Positions 32,293 through 42,201 are shown, counted from the first letter of the stretch. The stretch is 42,487 nt of DNA from Acanthaster planci (GCF_001949145.1 NW_019091404.1:1614061-1656547), one strand, 5' to 3'. A program made the numbers and translations. The notes: generated from the letters alone by a model not told the origin.

Positions 32293-32684
32293 TTCTCCCT
32301 TAAAAACTGCAGATGTGCTCAACCGGTTACCAAACTACGCGAGTGGTACCGAGAAAAACGAATTCTCCAGCAGACTGGAAACTTGGACCTCCAAATGAAG
32401 ACAACTACATAGTCAGCAGCGGGAGGCCTTTCAAAAAGAAATCTGTAAATGTGTATAAATGACACCCCCAATTCTCGGACTTGTAAATAATGGTGTAGTA
32501 TTGAGTTTGTAAAACGTGTACATGCTTTTCAGGCCTCTTGAATGATGCAGTGTTCAAATGTCTGCCCCACATACCTTTATCATGATACTGTCGTGTTTGT
32601 CTTGTTCCCTATAAGCCCGTTGGCAACATTAATCATTAATACAACTTTACATATTGATAAAAGGGAACAGGCTATTTTCCCTTC

Positions 32685-32805
32685 AGGCTGTGTCCGAAAG
32701 GGGCTTCCAGAGCTACGGCTAGGTCTATTGTCTACGCATCTCCGCACATTTCAAATGGAGGGAAGACCTAGACCTAGCTCTAGACAACAGATTCGGATCC
32801 AGCCT
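32685..32805. mobile_element. MITE-like inverted repeat with AGGCTGTGTCCGAA ends, copy B
   Basis: Begins AGGCTGTGTCCGAA and ends ATTCGGATCCAGCCT. Inner arms share AGAGCTA and CTAGGTCT. The ends match those of the element at 28957-29089, and both are of similar size, suggesting one family. Confidence 0.7.
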
Positions 32806-33050
32806 TAGTCTGGTTATTGCTTTGAATGATAGAAAAGCAAGATGACTCCTCCATGATAGAGGTCTAATCTGCTCTTTAAATCTCGTTCATTATTACCCAA
32901 TCTCATTTTTCCCCTGTAGGAATACTTCAGTTTTTACTCAAAAGGACAAGATGTTAGAATTGCAAAAGCTTTCTTCACATCTTGTAATATCCTTAGCTTT
33001 AGACAAAAGACTTGTGTAAAATTACAGGTGCATTCGGCAATTTGGTTTGC

Positions 33051-33056
33051 TTTATT
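33051..33056 (-). terminator. Candidate poly(A) signal AATAAA, minus strand
   Basis: TTTATT on the plus strand, about 1.35 kb past the stop of the PLEKHM-like gene. If both signals are used, the two convergent transcripts overlap by about 390 bases. Confidence 0.25.
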
Positions 33057-33437
33057 ACCAGTAATACTTGGGATTTTGATACAGATCGCATAGATCAATA
33101 TTAAATTAGCATTACCCTCACAATTGAAAACTCACCAATTATACATTACACATTAGAAACATTTCGTTATGGTACATATCTGAGCATTTCATTACCCACA
33201 ATAAGCTAATGTTTGCCAACAGTTTCCAGAAAAGTCACAGCTAAAGACATTGGTTTTTCAGTCGTGTTGACAACCTACCCATTGTGGACTCTGACCATGT
33301 TCGGTTGAAAAGCCCATTACATGTAGTTGTTCGAAGCTCAGTTTTATGACATATTGCACATTGAATTCCTTGATGCAATGTTTTCTGTCCCAGTTGCACA
33401 AGGTTCTGTAGTTCATTTTGTAAGCAGAGTTGCGTAG

Positions 33438-33443
33438 AATAAA
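33438..33443 (+). terminator. Candidate poly(A) signal AATAAA, plus strand
   Basis: First AATAAA I found downstream of the 520-codon gene, about 1.15 kb after its stop. Not confirmed by a clear downstream element. Confidence 0.25.
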
Positions 33444-34405
33444 TGCTGCAGAAACAATTTCTGAGTCTGTTTGCAAATTGTCCGAAGTTCCATGACAGAA
33501 GATACTCTATGACACGATAACTGTGAAACAAGTGTTACTTTTAAACTTGTAGCAAAGAATATACGGCTGCTAAGGAAGGCATCTTCCAAGCGATACAAAC
33601 TTGTGTGCGAAGCTTTGTTAAAATTGGCCTCACCAGACGCGTGTGGATTGCAAAACTGTCACCATGGAGTGTTAATTAAAACAAAAAAGCCAGTCACATA
33701 AACATACGGGTATTCATGTTACAACCTCATTTATCTCCTGTGGATCCGAACAATAGGTCGGTCGTGTACCAGGTAAGGTGAGATGCAACAAAATGCTAGC
33801 TTTGATTACAAAAAGCACAGAGCAGACCTGGCACCGACACATCACACGGCCCGTTTCCGCTGGTCAGTTTTCAGTGGTTGGTTTGCGTGGGTCAGTTTCC
33901 CATGGTCACTTCCCACGGTCACTCCAGAAAAATGGGCCCTTTGTTGAGTAATGTGAATACAACCTTAAAACACATACAGTGCTTAGGGGTTTATGTAAAG
34001 TTGAAATAGGTGGAGGACACGAGGTTGGAAAAAAAAACAGCGAAGCACATACATGTTTCAGGTTGATTACAAATGACTCACTTCATGTAAATTGATGAGA
34101 ATCACAAGTCCCCAGGCTTCTTTGCCAGGAAAATGTCTTAATCCTCTGAAATCAGCCACTGTGCAAACCCAGAATTCTCACCTGTCCCAAAAGATCTTTC
34201 TTAATCATGTAAATCCTCCAAAGGCCTCCTGGGGAACTCTGGAAGATACTTTCGGCTACGTTAGGACTGATATATTTTTGTAACTTATAGTGCTGCCGAT
34301 GTCATTATGAAGATACATGTTCAATGAACTAAAAATGTTTATAACTACATTGTGGATACCTGCACCTACTGGAGCTGTCATGGAGTTTAAATTTTTTTGG
34401 TCTGG

Positions 34406-34546
34406 TTATGTAAATGGGGACGCAAAATCCAGATCTTGGGGTGACGCCTGCAGTTGCTGATTTCTGAGAAGGCGTCGCTTGCATTTTGGGCATGGCGTCA
34501 CGTCTGACTTGCAGGCCTTGTGGAAAACAGTTTTACAGGTATCACA
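34406..34546 (-). CDS. PLEKHM-like exon i: last zinc cluster and stop
   Basis: Encodes [18 protein letters not shown], then [12 protein letters not shown], a 19-residue tail and TAA (plus-strand TTA at 34406-34408). Acceptor ATCGCAG, phase 0. Confidence 0.95.
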   Translation of the reverse strand, partial: CDTCKTVFHKACKSDVTPCPKCKRRLLRNQQLQASPQDLDFASPFT

Positions 34547-37500
34547 CTGCGATGCAAATAAAGATTGAAGAGACCATTTAGATTTGTCCAAAGAAATCTG
34601 TCACCGTTTCTGTAGGTCTTCAGACTTCTTTGGTTGGCAAAAGACTAGGGGAGCTATATTTCTTGTGTTCATTCAGTGTAATCTGTTAAATCGGGTAAGC
34701 CAGACTTTTGGGGGTTCCATGCCTTGGTTTCACTTTTATGAAAATGTGGCTTAAAACATTTTGATATACTTAACCACAAATTTTAAAATCTTCATCAGCA
34801 AAAGTGACATTAACTTGTAGCGAAGTTTTATTTCAGTCCTTTTTTTTCTCAGGTGCCAAAGAAAAATGTTAACCTCGCATTCAATTCAATATGGCCGACT
34901 GGTGAGTAAGGCCAAACAAGATAGTTATTGCAAAAAGACTGAGATTATAATTAGTTTTCAGAGCTTAATTTGTGGTTAGGTTGGGAGACAAGGACAGGAA
35001 AAACATTTTGCCAAGTGGTTGAAAGCAGTAATATACTCCTGAAAAAGAGGACGGCTACAAGCTACTTACTCGGACAGTCAGATCGGTGTCAAATGGATAG
35101 ATGATCTTGGGACTCTCGCAGATGAGACAGATGAAGCCTTTCTGACTACAGAGGGCACACTGCTGGACGTGCTTGGCCGCAAAGACAATGACTTTCCTCA
35201 GAAAGTGAAGCAGCACGCCCGATTGCACTTGGAGAAAATCCTTGGAATTGTGCAAAAGAGACATTGGATGTTAAAGATTGCAAAATTTCCTTCCATTAAA
35301 TCAGGCAATGCAAGATGCAAAGCAAGATGTAACCCTAATTTGTTAATTTGCTCGAAGCATTGCTCGAAATTTTCTGAAGAAAAAAGATCAACCAAATGAA
35401 AAAATCTATCAAATAAAAACATCTAAAAGTTTCTTCATCTCAAATTACTAAAATCTCATAAGAGTGAACCTTCCTTTGTCATTTACCCCCTTCCCTTAAT
35501 AAGTACATTTAATTTGGAGTGAAAATACATCATTTTTATTATTTATTAACCCTAACAGTCCCAAATCCTCCAGTTTCAATATGATTTTACATACACCCTA
35601 GGGGGTTAGGGTTAATATTATTCATTCGACCAAAGCAATATAACAGAGTTTAAGAGTGTACATAAAAGCAAATCAATGAAAACAAAATTACAAGGCTGAA
35701 CAAAGAATACGAAAGAAAACAATCAGGCAGGATGTGGGGACCAAGGGCGAACAACAACTGAAAAACCAGGACAAGACAAGTGACTGTTATATGAGGTAGG
35801 GACTGCAAAAGTAAAATTAACTACTGCATTTTTATCTCGTCTGTTCTGCTCCGCTAAAAAGTAAAAGAAAATTACCATGACTGAGTACAGGTGCACATGG
35901 TCCAGCATGTACTCTCGTGGCCAGATTCTCTTACGGAGTCCTTCAGCAACTGACTGCTTACACGTGAACAGGTACGCCTTCAAGTATTTCAGCTGAGTAC
36001 GTACTCGCTGAAAAAACATCAAGGATGGATAAAAATTGGACAATCTTTGGCTGAAGGAAAGATAACTTGTCTGGAGTAGATTTTAGGTTATTTAGTCTGT
36101 TTACTGTTTTTTAAGGCTTTTCCAAAAGTTTTATTTACAGTGTGTCTCAATTTCCCTTTGAAGGCTTCTTTTCAGAACTCTAGATCTTCAACTCTCAAAG
36201 TCTGAGATAAATATGTTAGGTTGTGTACTCCAGGTGCTACATAAACAACAGATGGCTCGCTCTAGACAGACTGAAGTGATGCCAAGGGTTGAATGGGGAA
36301 ACCTTGTTCCTGAAGGAGCTTGTGAGACTCACCAAGACATTGGCAAGTTCAGAGGAGGCTTTGTAGAGCGACATGTTGCATTCCTTCACTTCGATCAGTG
36401 GCATCTCTTCAATCTGCTGCAGGAACAACTTGGTGTGCACAGCAACTACAAGTTAGGAGAGAAAGGTGTGTGTGAGGTGAATAGTAACGTAAGTTACGTT
36501 TGGACCTCCACTGCTTGTCAAAGCTAATAACCAGTCAAAATATATTTAGTATCACATAGAATTTCGACTGGCAACCCCTCTAACCTAAATCAAACATTTC
36601 TGTGTTCAGCAGATTTGTGAGGGCTGAAGTGACTCTGCCTTATAAAGTGTATTTTTTCACCAACAGAGGACAGAATCCAGAACCAAATTTTGGGAGGGGG
36701 GGGGGTTGGGGGAAGGTAAAACAGTTCAAAATTTCTTTGTATAACCTCTTGGCCTTTCTTAGAGGTGAGACTAAATTTTGGGGTTCTTTACCTTATTTAG
36801 AAAGAAGGGAATCGAAACAGTCCCCAAAATTGCTTGTTCTTGGGGTGCAACATCCTGTTGGCCATCCCTCCCTTCCAATCAATCAGCAGCAGAGGGCTAC
36901 TGTGCACCTGCTGTGGCCAAGACAAGCCAACAATATCTACCTTTGTGCTTACGGAAGTCCCAGTTGTACAGAATCCTAGCTGGAATGACGGCTTCATCGT
37001 CCTTGTGACACTCGTAGCAATAGTAATTGCCGTCATAGCTACAGACCCGTGCCTTTCCGTAAACTGGGGGGGGGGGGAAATGATTAGGAATTAAGAATCT
37101 GAAGGTGATGAATTCTACTTTCCACACAAATGGTAATCTTCACTCTGTCTTCACCCTCATGGTGAAAACCAGCAATTTCAAACTTAAAAATTTCACGTCT
37201 TCAAGTGCTTAAAATGAGAACACTCAACAGTGTTTTAGCCGTGGTGGGTGGCACCACTTGGTACTGCAAATTTCCGCCCGGCTCTCAAATTGGGGTATGC
37301 CGCCCAGCACGGAGTTTCCAAAACATGAACTGAAATATTACTGAAAACATACCAATTTCAAGCATCAGAAAGCGTTGAGACCCAGATATGAAATTATGGG
37401 ATATAATGTAGCCTCCCCTGAGGCTGCGTGCACATGTTTGTAGTCTTGGCTCAAGGCCAGCTGAACAGCAGTATCGATAGAGGGCGCAAATCCAGTATGG

Positions 37501-40500
37501 CTACGAGCCACGAGAGCTCCAGTCACCGCGCGCTACGCTTCACAATCCAAACATTTACCCAGCACTAAAATGGTCCTAGCTAAAACACTGACACTCACTT
37601 ATGCCAACTGGCCTGGAGCAACCTTTGCACTGGTAATTTTGCTTGTCCAAGCCTTTCTCTCGACCAATCTCGGTGATCATCGCCAGTAGAGATTGCGTTC
37701 TCTGAAAGACAGAAAGTATACCGCTAATATGCAGCCATCCTCCTCTTCCGGACAATTTTAGCATTTCAAGAGAAGTACCGCAAATGAATTGTTCCTATCC
37801 GTGCCTCAGGAATATACATTTATTCTCAAGAATGTCGCTAACCTCCAGTAACTACTCTTGTTATCTTGAACTCTTAAAATTCTATTCTGGGCCGTTTTCC
37901 AATACTCAACTTCGTCTCCGTCTCAGGCTTCATTCCCAAAATCAATCCCCGATTGTGGGCCTGAAGCATTTAAATTGCATTGGATTTCTGCAAATTTTGG
38001 TTCTCTTACATCTTATTTGATATTTTGTGGCACTATTAGACTAATTACTGAGCTCACAGCTTCAAAGTCAACTAGTTAAAAAACAGTTGAAGCCCACGAC
38101 GGAGCCGAAGTTGAGTATTGGAAAACGGCCCTAATATACTTCAAATTCAATTTTGCCTGCTCCTTAAGTTCTCCATATGATTCTGTGTTTATACTTCATC
38201 AACCTCTTCTTCCTACACAGAGAAACTGCTTGACCTTCCAGATGTGAATACTTTTTGGCTTTAAAGTAGGAGTTTTGTTTCACGGGCATGATACTTGGAT
38301 GGAGATTTAAATAATTCGGCTAGAAATGTGTGGACATGTGTCTGCTGCACTGATCAGACATCTGCCTGCATAACTGGTTTACGCTGGTGGACAAAAACTT
38401 TGAGAGATGCCTAAAATGGACACATACAACATCAGTGCATTGCCGCAACCAAAAACCAAAGACCCTAAAAAAAAGGAGGGTAAATCCAAGGCAAAGTCCA
38501 CGTAAAAATACAACAAGGACAGCCTGGAGATAACTTGTTCCATTACAATTTGTTTCTTGCGTGCCCAGGCGAGGTATGCTGTATTTTTATGTGCACAAAA
38601 AGAAAATGTAAAGCTCAACACAAGGTATAAAACCACTGGATTCAGCATGGCGGACAAAAACTGAAAGCATGCACAAGGTAAGCAGAATGGGCTCACAAAA
38701 CAAGAACTTTGAGACATTGGTTAAAATCAACATAAAACATGCTCAGCTTTTGGAAAGAATTAAAGAATTTAAATAGAATTAAAAAAAAAATTCCCACAAA
38801 TGTGAGCCATGATTTAAATGACAAAACCAAGCAGGCTTGGAAGATACAAATCCATTTACATTATTGTTTGCCTCTACGGGCCATAGTCTGAATGGCCCAA
38901 GAGAATTACGTCATGCTTTTAAGGTAGAAACTGTGAACAAACAAGCAAAGAAAGATAAAGGCTTTGTTTTAAGAGCTCAGGTTACAATGTGCATGTACGC
39001 ATGCTCCTTGTCAAGTTTATTTCATAGACTGCATGGAACAATTCCCAACACATATTTCTGCAAAGCTGTTGCTCTTGGCGTTGGAGGAAATTTTGTTTGT
39101 TTTGGTTGAAAGTGGAAATGCCAAAAAAGCTCATCTGGAGTCTTCAGGATGGGTGATTCTGCCCGTGAAGTGTTAGTGAATGAATTTTGTTTGTGGGGAG
39201 GGGAAGGGCAGGGCTTGGGAATCCAGAGGCTTTGACCTTTATCAAGAAGCCACTTACAGCGTCGGCGTATTGTGATGTTGGTGAGGTACTTAAAGGAATT
39301 ACCTCAAAGTCTGAGGGCAAGTCGTCGAGGTCAGACGGACTGCGGGCACGAGATGTTAACGCCTAGGACCAGAAGCAGGTATTATGTCACGTACGACAGC
39401 GGATTAAGGGAAGCTGAGGAGTCAGTGGCATAACTGGGGTACAGTTCGCAGGGGGCACTTGACAGCACTCATCTTCTCGAGGAAGTAAGTTTACTCTGTG
39501 AGTTTGGTCACAGTTGAAACACTGACCAAGGCAGACTGTCTCCAATTGTTTTTCCTCAACTCAACGTTGAGAGCAGGGCACACGGGAGGGCAAAAGCCTA
39601 TACCCCCCCCGCCCAGTTATGCCACTGACAGGGATAAGAATTAACCTCTAGGCACCAGAAGTGAAACTGTGAGCACATAATGAGTGAATTCCATTCAGAT
39701 AAAACAAACTTCAGAAACAATTTTGAACCCTTCATCTTGTACCTATCTCTAACCCCACAGTGTTTTGACCAGATACCCTGCTGCGATGCCACAACAGCAA
39801 TTTGAACTTTATCAAAGATTCCAACGGGTCGGTCATCTCCAGCCAAACAGTGTCGGGGTCCCAGTCTACCGGCCACCACAACATTTGAAAGCAAAAGTAA
39901 TCAATGGGTCTGGCTTCTGTGGTCTACAATGCTAAACTGCCCAATGCCACAAGGTCCCACAGATAGCCAAGCATTCGGTAAGATTAGGGTTATGGGGGAA
40001 TAAAAAGAGGGCTGTTGGCGTGACAGGAACATCTAAGTCTGGTGGCGTCAAGTTGACCGTTCACTGGAACGCTTGGGTACCACACATCGAAGCAGAGCCA
40101 CCAAAATTTTACAGTCAAAAAGTCCCGGACACCTGTGCTGTCCTTTGCAGCTCAACAGGCATAAGCTCTTTGCCATAAAAAAGCAAAATGTAACTGAATC
40201 TTGCAAAGCAAGTTTAGAGAATGTTTTTTAAGTGAAGAGGCTTTTTTCCCCTTGCAGTTGAAAATTCATTTTGGGAATTTATAATCAACCCTACTATGGA
40301 GGTCTCAGATCCTCAATAATGAAACAAAACCGAGAATGAAAAAGGAAAATATATGCACAAGCTCCATGGTGACTCATTCCGAGGGATCACATCACAAGAT
40401 AGGCAATGGGGCGCAACTTGAGACTACAAAATATCAACAAAAGGAAAGTGTAAATACCTACCCCTTCTATGGGCGGGGCTTGATGGTTGTCTGTCCGTTG

Positions 40501-42201
40501 ATCCAAGGCTTCTGGGAATGACGTAGGGGGCTGGGGGCCCTGTAGGCTATACTGCTGTAGCATGGTTTTGTAACTGAGTGCTGCTTGAACATGAACAAAA
40601 ACTGATGAATTTATCAAATTGAGATTTTTAGGGCTTATATTTAGAACGGTGTCAGTTTTAACATGGATGAGTTTCGAGTCTGGAACTTAAAGTGTGAAAA
40701 TGCTACTTCGCCTCATGATACTGTGGGTTTTTATGGAAATCAAAAGATGGTAGCTTAGGTGCAAGTGAAATTGTTGGCAATAAAGTAGATTCTTTTTTTT
40801 TCAATCCACAAAGGTAGCTAACCTTATAAATGGAAACTTATCACTTTAATAATTCCACAGACAAATGCAGACCAAAACCAAAAAAAGGAAACGATGAAAG
40901 TGAATGAAAGGTTAAGAAGCAGCAGAGACTAGGATGAAGTTACAGCACTTCCTAAACCCATCTTAAACCCCCAAGAGCCACATCTGAGCTCAGCCTCAAG
41001 ACTAGAGCTGTACCCGAAAGTCTTGGCTGTGGCTATGAGAGTACAGGTTGGCGTAGTGGTTCTTTTCTTGCCTTCCACCTCTGCGGTCCAGGTTGGAATC
41101 TTGGTTTTCAGTCGCTACATGACTCCGTGGGTTTTACCCAGAATATTCCTCTGGGGTTTTCCTCCCACCTCTCAAACTGTATTCCCGCTTCTCTTTGTCT
41201 CCTCTCAACAGGTTTCTTCAGGCTTGCGAGCTACAGTGCCAAAGGCACTTCTTGGTGTCATTACCAGAAATGATTAATAATGATAACAATCTATGGGAGG
41301 CAAATGCAGCTGCTCGCTGGTGGCTTTTCATGAGGGCACGTATCATCGCTATGACTTTCTGTCGCAGGCTTACTTTTAGAAGCATCCGGGGGTACTGATT
41401 CCTGGCTTGGCGTGTCCGGCGAGAGCTGGTTCTGAAACTCTGAAGACCAGCCGCTCATGGCCCCCAGGCTGTTGCCATGGACATGCTGGGGGTCTTCCTC
41501 ATTGCCGCCCTCATCGGGGCTTCCCTTGGCTACATCTGCCGGTGGTTGCACCGCCTCAACAGCGCCCTCTTGGGTCCCTGTTTGGTGGTCGTCGTGGGGT
41601 GTCTCTGGATTTGGAGTTGCATTTTCTTTGGCGTCGTAGATGTCGGTCTGGCAAGGGATGTGCAAGTTGGTTTCTAGGATACTGAATGGATTAACTGGTT
41701 CCCTGCCTGACACATCTTGCTTCACATTAAGCTCAGAGGGTTTCTCCTTTCTTTCCGTCTGACGTTCTTCCATGTTCACCTCAAATTCTTTGGCTTTGCT
41801 GTCATCTGCCGCCTGATAAACTGTTTCAACTCTGTCACTCTCGACTTTGGAGTCAGTGTGGTTGGCAGGACTCTCTGATACCATGTGGATGACGATACTA
41901 TCCTCATAGCTGTCCTGTCGAATTTCAGGCAGGTCCTTGTCCGAAGCAGGCAGGCCTCCCCCGTTCTCTGGAGTGGTTGGGTCCGCATCAGTGGAAACGG
42001 TGAGCCCACCCATTCTCAGCAGGGTGGATCCATCCTCGGAGGGGCTGCGCAGGAGGGTGCTGCTGATCTCACACTCGTGGAAGCTCTCTTCAAAAGACAG
42101 GCCCCTGTCCCTAGGCGGATGGGTGCCATCCCCTTTCGTCTTAGTCACCAGCAGATCCTGTGTTGTTCGGTCTCCTTGATGTATTCCTAGAGGAGGCCCA
42201 C
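34406..42201 (-). CDS. PLEKHM3/PLEKHM1-like protein with Rubicon-homology zinc domain, 3' nine exons (5' partial)
   Basis: Nine minus-strand exons (42201-41374, 40583-40462, 39362-39303, 37701-37599, 37063-36941, 36445-36333, 36007-35876, 35240-35070, 34546-34406) join in phase into 596 full codons plus stop. Residues 1-336 are an acidic, disordered linker; about 337-590 form a complete Rubicon-homology domain with zinc-ligand clusters CKGC (361-364), C378, C386, C389/H390, C521/C524, C531/C534, C551/C554/H559/C562 and CPKC (569-572). In PLEKHM1 and Rubicon this domain binds Rab7 on late endosomes and lysosomes. The segment [20 protein letters not shown] and the HLYS motif resemble PLEKHM3 most, as I recall the family. 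DEF8 and Rubicon are less likely because DEF8's C1 region is not seen before the domain. PH/RUN exons should be off-window to the right. Confidence 0.88.
35070..35240 (-). CDS. PLEKHM-like exon h: zinc-finger core
   Basis: 57 codons: [17 protein letters not shown], then [19 protein letters not shown] and [10 protein letters not shown]. The C-x2-C-x6-C-x2-C cluster and the YPF motif are diagnostic. Donor CGA|GTAAGT joins to CDTC in the last exon. Confidence 0.95.
35546..35615. mobile_element. 70-bp TTAA-ended mini-element, copy 2 (inverted)
   Basis: Begins TTAACCCTAAC and ends GTTAGGGTTAA, a perfect 11-bp terminal inverted repeat bounded by TTAA. Opposite orientation to the copy at 10505-10573. 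Confidence 0.85.
35876..36007 (-). CDS. PLEKHM-like exon g: Rubicon-homology domain
   Basis: 44 codons, [17 protein letters not shown], then [22 protein letters not shown] is a family hallmark. Acceptor TTTTTTCAG, donor ATG|GTAATT, phase 0. Confidence 0.94.
36333..36445 (-). CDS. PLEKHM-like exon f: Rubicon-homology domain
   Basis: Encodes [19 protein letters not shown], then [15 protein letters not shown]; the SLY segment matches the N-x-x-L-Y motif of the family. Acceptor CTTGTAG, donor TTG|GTGAGT, leaving in phase 0. Confidence 0.92.
36691..36716 (+). repeat. G-rich tract with quadruplex potential
   Basis: GGGA, ten G, TTGGGGGAAGG in an intron of the minus-strand gene; on the transcript strand it is C-rich. 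Confidence 0.6.
36941..37063 (-). CDS. PLEKHM-like exon e: Rubicon-homology domain
   Basis: Encodes [19 protein letters not shown], then [17 protein letters not shown]. The VIPARI-x-NWD block is highly conserved from DEF8 to PLEKHM proteins. The acceptor is preceded by a pure run of C on the coding strand. Donor AAAG|GTAGAT, phase 1 in and out. Confidence 0.95.
37599..37701 (-). CDS. PLEKHM-like exon d: start of Rubicon-homology domain
   Basis: Encodes [17 protein letters not shown], then [21 protein letters not shown] is the first zinc pair. Acceptor CTTTCAG, donor ATAA|GTGAGT, leaving in phase 1. Confidence 0.9.
37702..39302 (-). other. Intron of PLEKHM-like gene with a fold-back element
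   Basis: 1.6 kb. The 243-bp inverted-repeat element at 37889-38131 lies near its 3' end. No coding exon supported. Confidence 0.65.
37889..38131. mobile_element. 243-bp MITE-like element with long terminal inverted repeats
   Basis: Left arm 37889-37932 starts GGGCCGTTTTCCAATACTC; right arm 38088-38131 is its complement, ending GAGTATTGGAAAACGGCCC. The outer 26 bases are perfect and about 40 of 44 match overall. No clear target duplication seen. Confidence 0.88.
39303..39362 (-). CDS. PLEKHM-like exon c: 20-codon exon
   Basis: Encodes [20 protein letters not shown]. Exactly 60 bases between a GTCCTAG acceptor and GAG|GTAATT donor, phase 0 both sides, so it can be skipped without a frame change. 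Confidence 0.75.
39363..40461 (-). other. Intron of PLEKHM-like gene with a 209-bp MITE and a doubtful alternative exon
   Basis: Contains the 18-bp-terminal-repeat element at 39421-39629, only 58 bases from the 20-codon exon, and a weak exon-like stretch at 39777-39865 (see findings). Confidence 0.6.
39421..39629. mobile_element. 209-bp MITE-like element, 18-bp perfect terminal inverted repeats
   Basis: GTCAGTGGCATAACTGGG (39421-39438) and CCCAGTTATGCCACTGAC (39612-39629). Starting at CAGTGGC it resembles the CAGTGGCGTAAC ends of hAT-like non-autonomous elements. The flanking octamers match only partly, so a target duplication is not shown. Confidence 0.85.
40462..40583 (-). CDS. PLEKHM-like exon b: linker
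   Basis: Encodes [14 protein letters not shown], then [10 protein letters not shown], then HQAPPIEG. Two acceptors 3 bases apart (CAAG|CAG|) could add or drop one residue (NAGNAG type). Donor GGG|GTAGGT, phase 0. Confidence 0.75.
40584..41373 (-). other. Intron of PLEKHM-like gene containing a SINE
   Basis: 790 bases. The right-hand third is a tRNA-like SINE in the opposite orientation to the gene (41049-41288). Nothing else recognised. Confidence 0.65.
41049..41288 (+). mobile_element. tRNA-derived SINE-like element
   Basis: A-box TGGCGTAGTGG (41049-41059) and B-box-like GGTTGGAATC (41091-41100) at tRNA-like spacing, followed by a body with GTGGGTTTTACCC and GGGGTTTTCCTCCCACCTCTC as in marine SINE families, and an AAT-rich end near 41272-41288. 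The head could begin a little before 41049. Confidence 0.7.
41374..42201 (-). CDS. PLEKHM-like exon a: acidic linker
   Basis: 276 codons opening [14 protein letters not shown], rich in Glu/Asp/Ser/Pro, without a folded domain. Contains VNPFSILE (NPF at 41692-41684), a possible EH-domain ligand; FSIL also fits the loose W/F/Y-x-x-L/I/V pattern of LC3-binding motifs. Minus-strand acceptor GTTCAG, donor AAAA|GTAAGC, leaving in phase 1. Confidence 0.85.

Larger units (their letters stand above)
32293..34405. other. Convergent 3' flanks of the 520-codon gene and the PLEKHM-like gene
   Basis: No coding region supported. It begins as the 3' UTR of the plus-strand gene (Pumilio-type TGTAAATA at 32482-32489) and ends as the 3' UTR of the minus-strand gene. 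Includes an MITE-like inverted repeat (32685-32805) and candidate poly(A) signals for both strands that would make the two transcripts overlap. Confidence 0.55.

Noticed and set aside
33840-33935. Imperfect GGTCAGTTTYC tandem units
   Set aside because: Units vary in length and sequence too much to call a tandem repeat with confidence.
35546-35615. CCCTAAC/GTTAGGG as interstitial telomere sequence
   Set aside because: Only one TTAGGG-like unit at each end, arranged as an inverted repeat and shared with another copy; better explained as mobile-element termini.
36213-36527. 104-codon plus-strand frame
   Set aside because: Antisense to PLEKHM-like exon 36333-36445, whose minus-strand reading matches the Rubicon-homology domain.
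39598-39894. 98-codon minus-strand frame ([12 protein letters not shown]...)
   Set aside because: Overlaps a MITE at its end and has no acceptor compatible with the neighbouring phase-0 exons in this frame. Only a different frame of the same stretch is kept as a weak alternative-exon finding.
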